DNA from: CAZSSH01 sp964609825
GTDB lineage: Bacteria > Verrucomicrobiota > Lentisphaeria > Victivallales > Victivallaceae
Assembly: GCA_964609825.1 (NCBI GenBank)
Contig: CAZSSH010000002.1
Coordinates: 62,001-126,000, forward strand
Direction of reading: 5' to 3'
DNA length: 64,000 bases
The translations under genes and the position numbers were made by a program. Under the pieces are notes generated by a model, which was given only the letters and a program-made list of their open reading frames with translations, did no database searches and was not told the DNA's origin. Shown piece by piece: positions 61,349 to 64,000 of the stretch. How positions within the stretch are numbered: position 1 is the first letter of the stretch; each line of letters starts with the position of its first letter.

Positions 61349-62490
61349 TGGAAATGTCATCTCAAATATTAAATGCTTATGAAAAATTGAGAGCCGTCAT
61401 GGAGGAGGCTCCTCAAACATGGTCTTGCTCGTGTGTTCACACAGAGGACACAATGCACCAATTATCTCCCTATATTGGAAAACTCAAGAGTTCTATTGCT
61501 ACTCAGTTAATACAAAATTATTCATTGGAGAATCAGTTAGTTGTAGACCCTTTTGCAGGATCAGGAACAATACCTTATCAAGCCCATTTAATGAATCGCA
61601 AAGTTTTTGCATGCGATATCAGTGTTTATGCAAAATTACTTTCAAAAGCGAAACTATCCGCACCCGCAACGGAAACAGAGGCATTACAGGAGGCTGAAAG
61701 ATTATTAAGGATTGCCAACAGCCTTCCGACTCCAGATCTGTCAGAAGTACCGGATTGGGTTCAAAATTTTTTTCATCCTCAAACACTTATTGAAATATTA
61801 AAATTTGCGATAGTCTGTAGACGCAATGGGAATGAGTTTTATTTTGCCTGTTTTTTGGGAATTCTTCATCACCAACGCCCCGGCTTTTTATCATATCCAG
61901 CCAGCCATTTAACCCCATATTTACGTGACAATAAATATCCACGCACAACACATCCTGAAATGTATGAATACCGTGAACTAAAACCCCGTTTGTTTGCAAA
62001 AATCCGACGATCATTCAAACGTCATAATCACGCTACTGAAGACTGGGAATTTCGACACAGCTCTGTCGAAAATGTCACTCTGCCAGAAAAATTTGATGCA
62101 TTAATTACAAGCCCTCCTTATATGAACACACTTGATTACGGTCGCGATAATCGTTTACGCCTTTGGTTCATTAACCCTGAATACAATAAGCCTCTTGATG
62201 CCCCCGCAACAAAATCTCGAGGTGCTTTTGAGCATGCAATTCAAATCTTGGCCCGAAAAGTCGAACAGGGATTAACTCTACACGGCTTCTGTGTGCTTGT
62301 GGTTGGAGAACAAGCAAAAGGAAAAGTTGAATACCTTTCAAGTACCATTTTTGCGTTATTTGAAAAATATGCTCCATCCTTATCATTGCAACAAGTTATT
62401 GTTGATAAAATTCCTGATATCCGACGCGCAAGGAGAAATTATCAGGGAACAAAAAACGAACATATTATGATTTTCCAAAAGGATGCATGA
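61348..62490 (+). CDS. DNA methyltransferase, N4-cytosine/N6-adenine type
   Basis: A 380-aa enzyme. The SAM-binding motif I is 'VVDPFAGSGTIPYQA' (near residue 68) and the catalytic motif IV is 'LITSPPYMNTLDYG' (near residue 256). The 180 residues between them could hold the target-recognition region, an alpha-class-like order. The SPPY form fits exocyclic amino methylation. Lower GC than the backbone. It is coupled to the small protein upstream and followed after 2 bp by a kinase/ATPase fusion gene. No restriction nuclease is visible within the window. Confidence 0.85.
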   Translation: MEMSSQILNAYEKLRAVMEEAPQTWSCSCVHTEDTMHQLSPYIGKLKSSIATQLIQNYSLENQLVVDPFAGSGTIPYQAHLMNRKVFACDISVYAKLLSKAKLSAPATETEALQEAERLLRIANSLPTPDLSEVPDWVQNFFHPQTLIEILKFAIVCRRNGNEFYFACFLGILHHQRPGFLSYPASHLTPYLRDNKYPRTTHPEMYEYRELKPRLFAKIRRSFKRHNHATEDWEFRHSSVENVTLPEKFDALITSPPYMNTLDYGRDNRLRLWFINPEYNKPLDAPATKSRGAFEHAIQILARKVEQGLTLHGFCVLVVGEQAKGKVEYLSSTIFALFEKYAPSLSLQQVIVDKIPDIRRARRNYQGTKNEHIMIFQKDA

Positions 62491-62492
62491 TC

Positions 62493-64000
62493 ATGGCAAT
62501 CATTGGTACAGTTATCAATAAATTTCGATTAGTTCGCTTGGTTAACCAAGGTCAAGTAGGAACGGTTTATTATGCAGAACGAATTGATGGAATAGAAGAA
62601 GTAAGAGCAATAAAGTTAATTCCCAAAGAGAATATTCGTGATAGTTGGGCTCATGAAATTCAGAAGGTTGTCAAATTAGGACACTCGTATCCCGTTCCCA
62701 TATATTTCGACCATGATACCATCACAATTGCGGGAAAAGAATACTTGTGGATATCATATGAATGGATAGAAGGAACAACAATAAAAAAACTTATTGAAGA
62801 GAAAAAAATCACTGTCTCAATATTGCTCTCTGTAATAAAAAGTGTTTTGGAAGTTCTTCATGGGTGCAAGATGGTAGGTATCCAGCATGGTGATTTGCAT
62901 GCCGGAAACATAATGGTTATTCCCCCTAATAGCTTATCTATTGAGAAAAGCTACAAAGCGTACGTCATTGATTTTGGTTACTTGTCAGCTTCTATGGGAA
63001 CACATATGATGTATGATTATTCTGGACTTTCAAGAATAATAACAGATTCTGTTGCAACCTTCAATAATGATTTTCATTTGGGCGGAGGGGATGAAAAAAA
63101 GTATATTTCTATTTTAAAAAATATCTATTTGAAATATCTGCTTGAAACAGATCCTACAATGGGAGATTATGTTCGGAATCCCTTGAAACTCCTGGCCTTA
63201 TTGCATGAACTTAAAGACACATTTGGTCAAGGAGATTCCCCATCAGCTTCGTCCAAAAATATTTCTGATTGTTTAGCGGCTGAGTTGATGGGAGAACGCT
63301 TCGATGAGTGGCGAGAGCTTTTTGTTCCAGATTTTCTTGCTAGCTCTGAAGTGTTGTCTAATAATATATCTGTAATTACCGGCCTCAGAGGCTGTGGAAA
63401 AACGACGATATTTCGTCGCTTATCAGCGCTCTTCAACTGCCATTTAGGCTACATTGACTTACCAAATGCAAAAAATTTTACAGGTTGTTATCAAAACGCA
63501 AGAAATTTGGCGGAAGCTTTCCCATGGTTGCCTAATGAAAAAATTTCTGTCGCCAGAAACCAAATTATAAAGTATTTTCATATTGGGTGGTGCTTGGATA
63601 TAGTGTCATGGCTGACTGCTGAAAATACTATTAATAGTCGAAATTTACTCTTTGAATGGCTATATGAATTTTTCTCTTTGAAATTTGGACAATCTATAGA
63701 ATACGCAAATCCCAAATCGTTATCAGAACTGCGCGATTTCTTAACAGCACAGCTTCTGCAATCGAAATTATATGATGAGTACTTGCCTGAAAAAAATAAA
63801 GAATTGAGCGATATTGAATTTCTAGACAATTTAGTTGAAATCATTCAGAAAAATTGTTTGTGGACTCGAAACAAACCTTTCTTTTTCTTCTTCGATGATT
63901 ACTCGACGCCATTAATATCTGAAGCATTCCAGCAGATATTAAATCCCATCATTTTTAGACGCTCGCCCAATGTTATCTTCAAAGTTGCCACCGAAAGTGT
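62493..64000 (+). CDS. Protein kinase / ORC-CDC6-like AAA+ ATPase fusion, 3' end outside window
   Basis: The frame starts at ATG 62493 and stays open to the right edge (502 codons). Residues 5-250 form a protein kinase: Gly loop 'LVNQGQVGTVYYA', Lys41 in 'RAIKLI', catalytic loop 'QHGDLHAGNIMV' (residues 131-142) and 'VIDFGYL' (Asp160). A P-loop ATPase follows: Walker A 'ITGLRGCGKTTIFRRLSA' (Lys303) and Walker B-like 'PFFFFFDDYSTP'. The Walker B neighbourhood resembles proteins labelled ORC-CDC6 family AAA ATPase. Both catalytic sets are intact. It is 2 bp after the methyltransferase gene. A sensor-effector role in phage defence is plausible. Confidence 0.8.
   Translation, partial: MAIIGTVINKFRLVRLVNQGQVGTVYYAERIDGIEEVRAIKLIPKENIRDSWAHEIQKVVKLGHSYPVPIYFDHDTITIAGKEYLWISYEWIEGTTIKKLIEEKKITVSILLSVIKSVLEVLHGCKMVGIQHGDLHAGNIMVIPPNSLSIEKSYKAYVIDFGYLSASMGTHMMYDYSGLSRIITDSVATFNNDFHLGGGDEKKYISILKNIYLKYLLETDPTMGDYVRNPLKLLALLHELKDTFGQGDSPSASSKNISDCLAAELMGERFDEWRELFVPDFLASSEVLSNNISVITGLRGCGKTTIFRRLSALFNCHLGYIDLPNAKNFTGCYQNARNLAEAFPWLPNEKISVARNQIIKYFHIGWCLDIVSWLTAENTINSRNLLFEWLYEFFSLKFGQSIEYANPKSLSELRDFLTAQLLQSKLYDEYLPEKNKELSDIEFLDNLVEIIQKNCLWTRNKPFFFFFDDYSTPLISEAFQQILNPIIFRRSPNVIFKVATES

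Noticed and set aside
61348..64000. BREX or Pgl system
   Set aside because: A methyltransferase and kinase are present, but no PglZ, BrxC or PglY-like protein is seen and the kinase is fused to an ORC-like ATPase.

Overview
The window reads as a chromosome segment of a Gram-negative, saccharolytic anaerobe, most likely from the Lentisphaerota/Victivallales or a nearby PVC lineage. This is an inference from gene content: lpxA (outer membrane lipid A), a very large clan-A glycosidase, a DUF5054/GH38-like protein, a heparinase II/III-like lyase, a Gfo/Idh/MocA oxidoreductase and a uroporphyrinogen-decarboxylase-like protein beside an AraC regulator. The native backbone is GC-rich. Several islands to its right are clearly AT-rich and carry mobile-DNA marks.

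Layout. Positions 1-9.7 kb hold polysaccharide-degrading enzymes and glutamine-dependent NAD synthetase. From 9.7 to 12.7 kb, on the minus strand, lie a SpoU-type RNA methyltransferase, an NAD kinase and a polytopic membrane protein with an SH3-like N-terminus. From 12.8 to 16.6 kb are lpxA, gpmI and an oxidoreductase, and from 16.6 to 18.6 kb a UroD-like gene divergent from an AraC regulator. From 18.6 to 25.7 kb lie two consecutive minus-strand arsenic operons. One looks suited to inorganic arsenic (ArsR, two ArsC, a CMD-family protein, a methyltransferase, ACR3). The other looks suited to organic or nitroaromatic arsenicals (ArsR, ArsP, a thioredoxin-ArsF fusion, a DGC-domain protein, ArsG). 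A sodium:solute symporter closes the backbone at 27.2 kb.

From 27.2 kb to the end the DNA is accessory. A lone AT-rich DUF4365-type nuclease-like gene sits between arms of an inverted repeat with a perfect 45-bp core. Next come a 3.2-kb CRISPR array (47 clear repeats plus one decayed repeat) and a complete type I-B-like interference operon (cas6-cas8-cas7-cas5-cas3) with no cas1, cas2 or cas4. A DUF2235 hydrolase follows, then a block of zinc-ribbon and membrane proteins, then a run of four related proteins that resemble inovirus Gp2/YagK-YfjJ replication proteins, only one of which keeps the HxH motif. An excisionase-like gene and a tyrosine integrase follow, then three AT-rich genes (EcsC-like, a small ORF, a PIN-like protein).

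The ends of these elements are marked by 3' halves of tRNA-Arg(CCG) and tRNA-Asn(GUU), by a 20-bp direct repeat at 30.13 and 56.48 kb, and by paired TGGTAC or TTTGCAACA motifs. Together these suggest serial integration at tRNA genes. The last 6 kb hold a phage-type D5-like ATPase with iteron-like repeats upstream, and an operon of a small protein, a DNA methyltransferase and a protein-kinase/ORC-CDC6-like ATPase fusion that runs off the window. That operon is a good candidate for an undescribed defence system.
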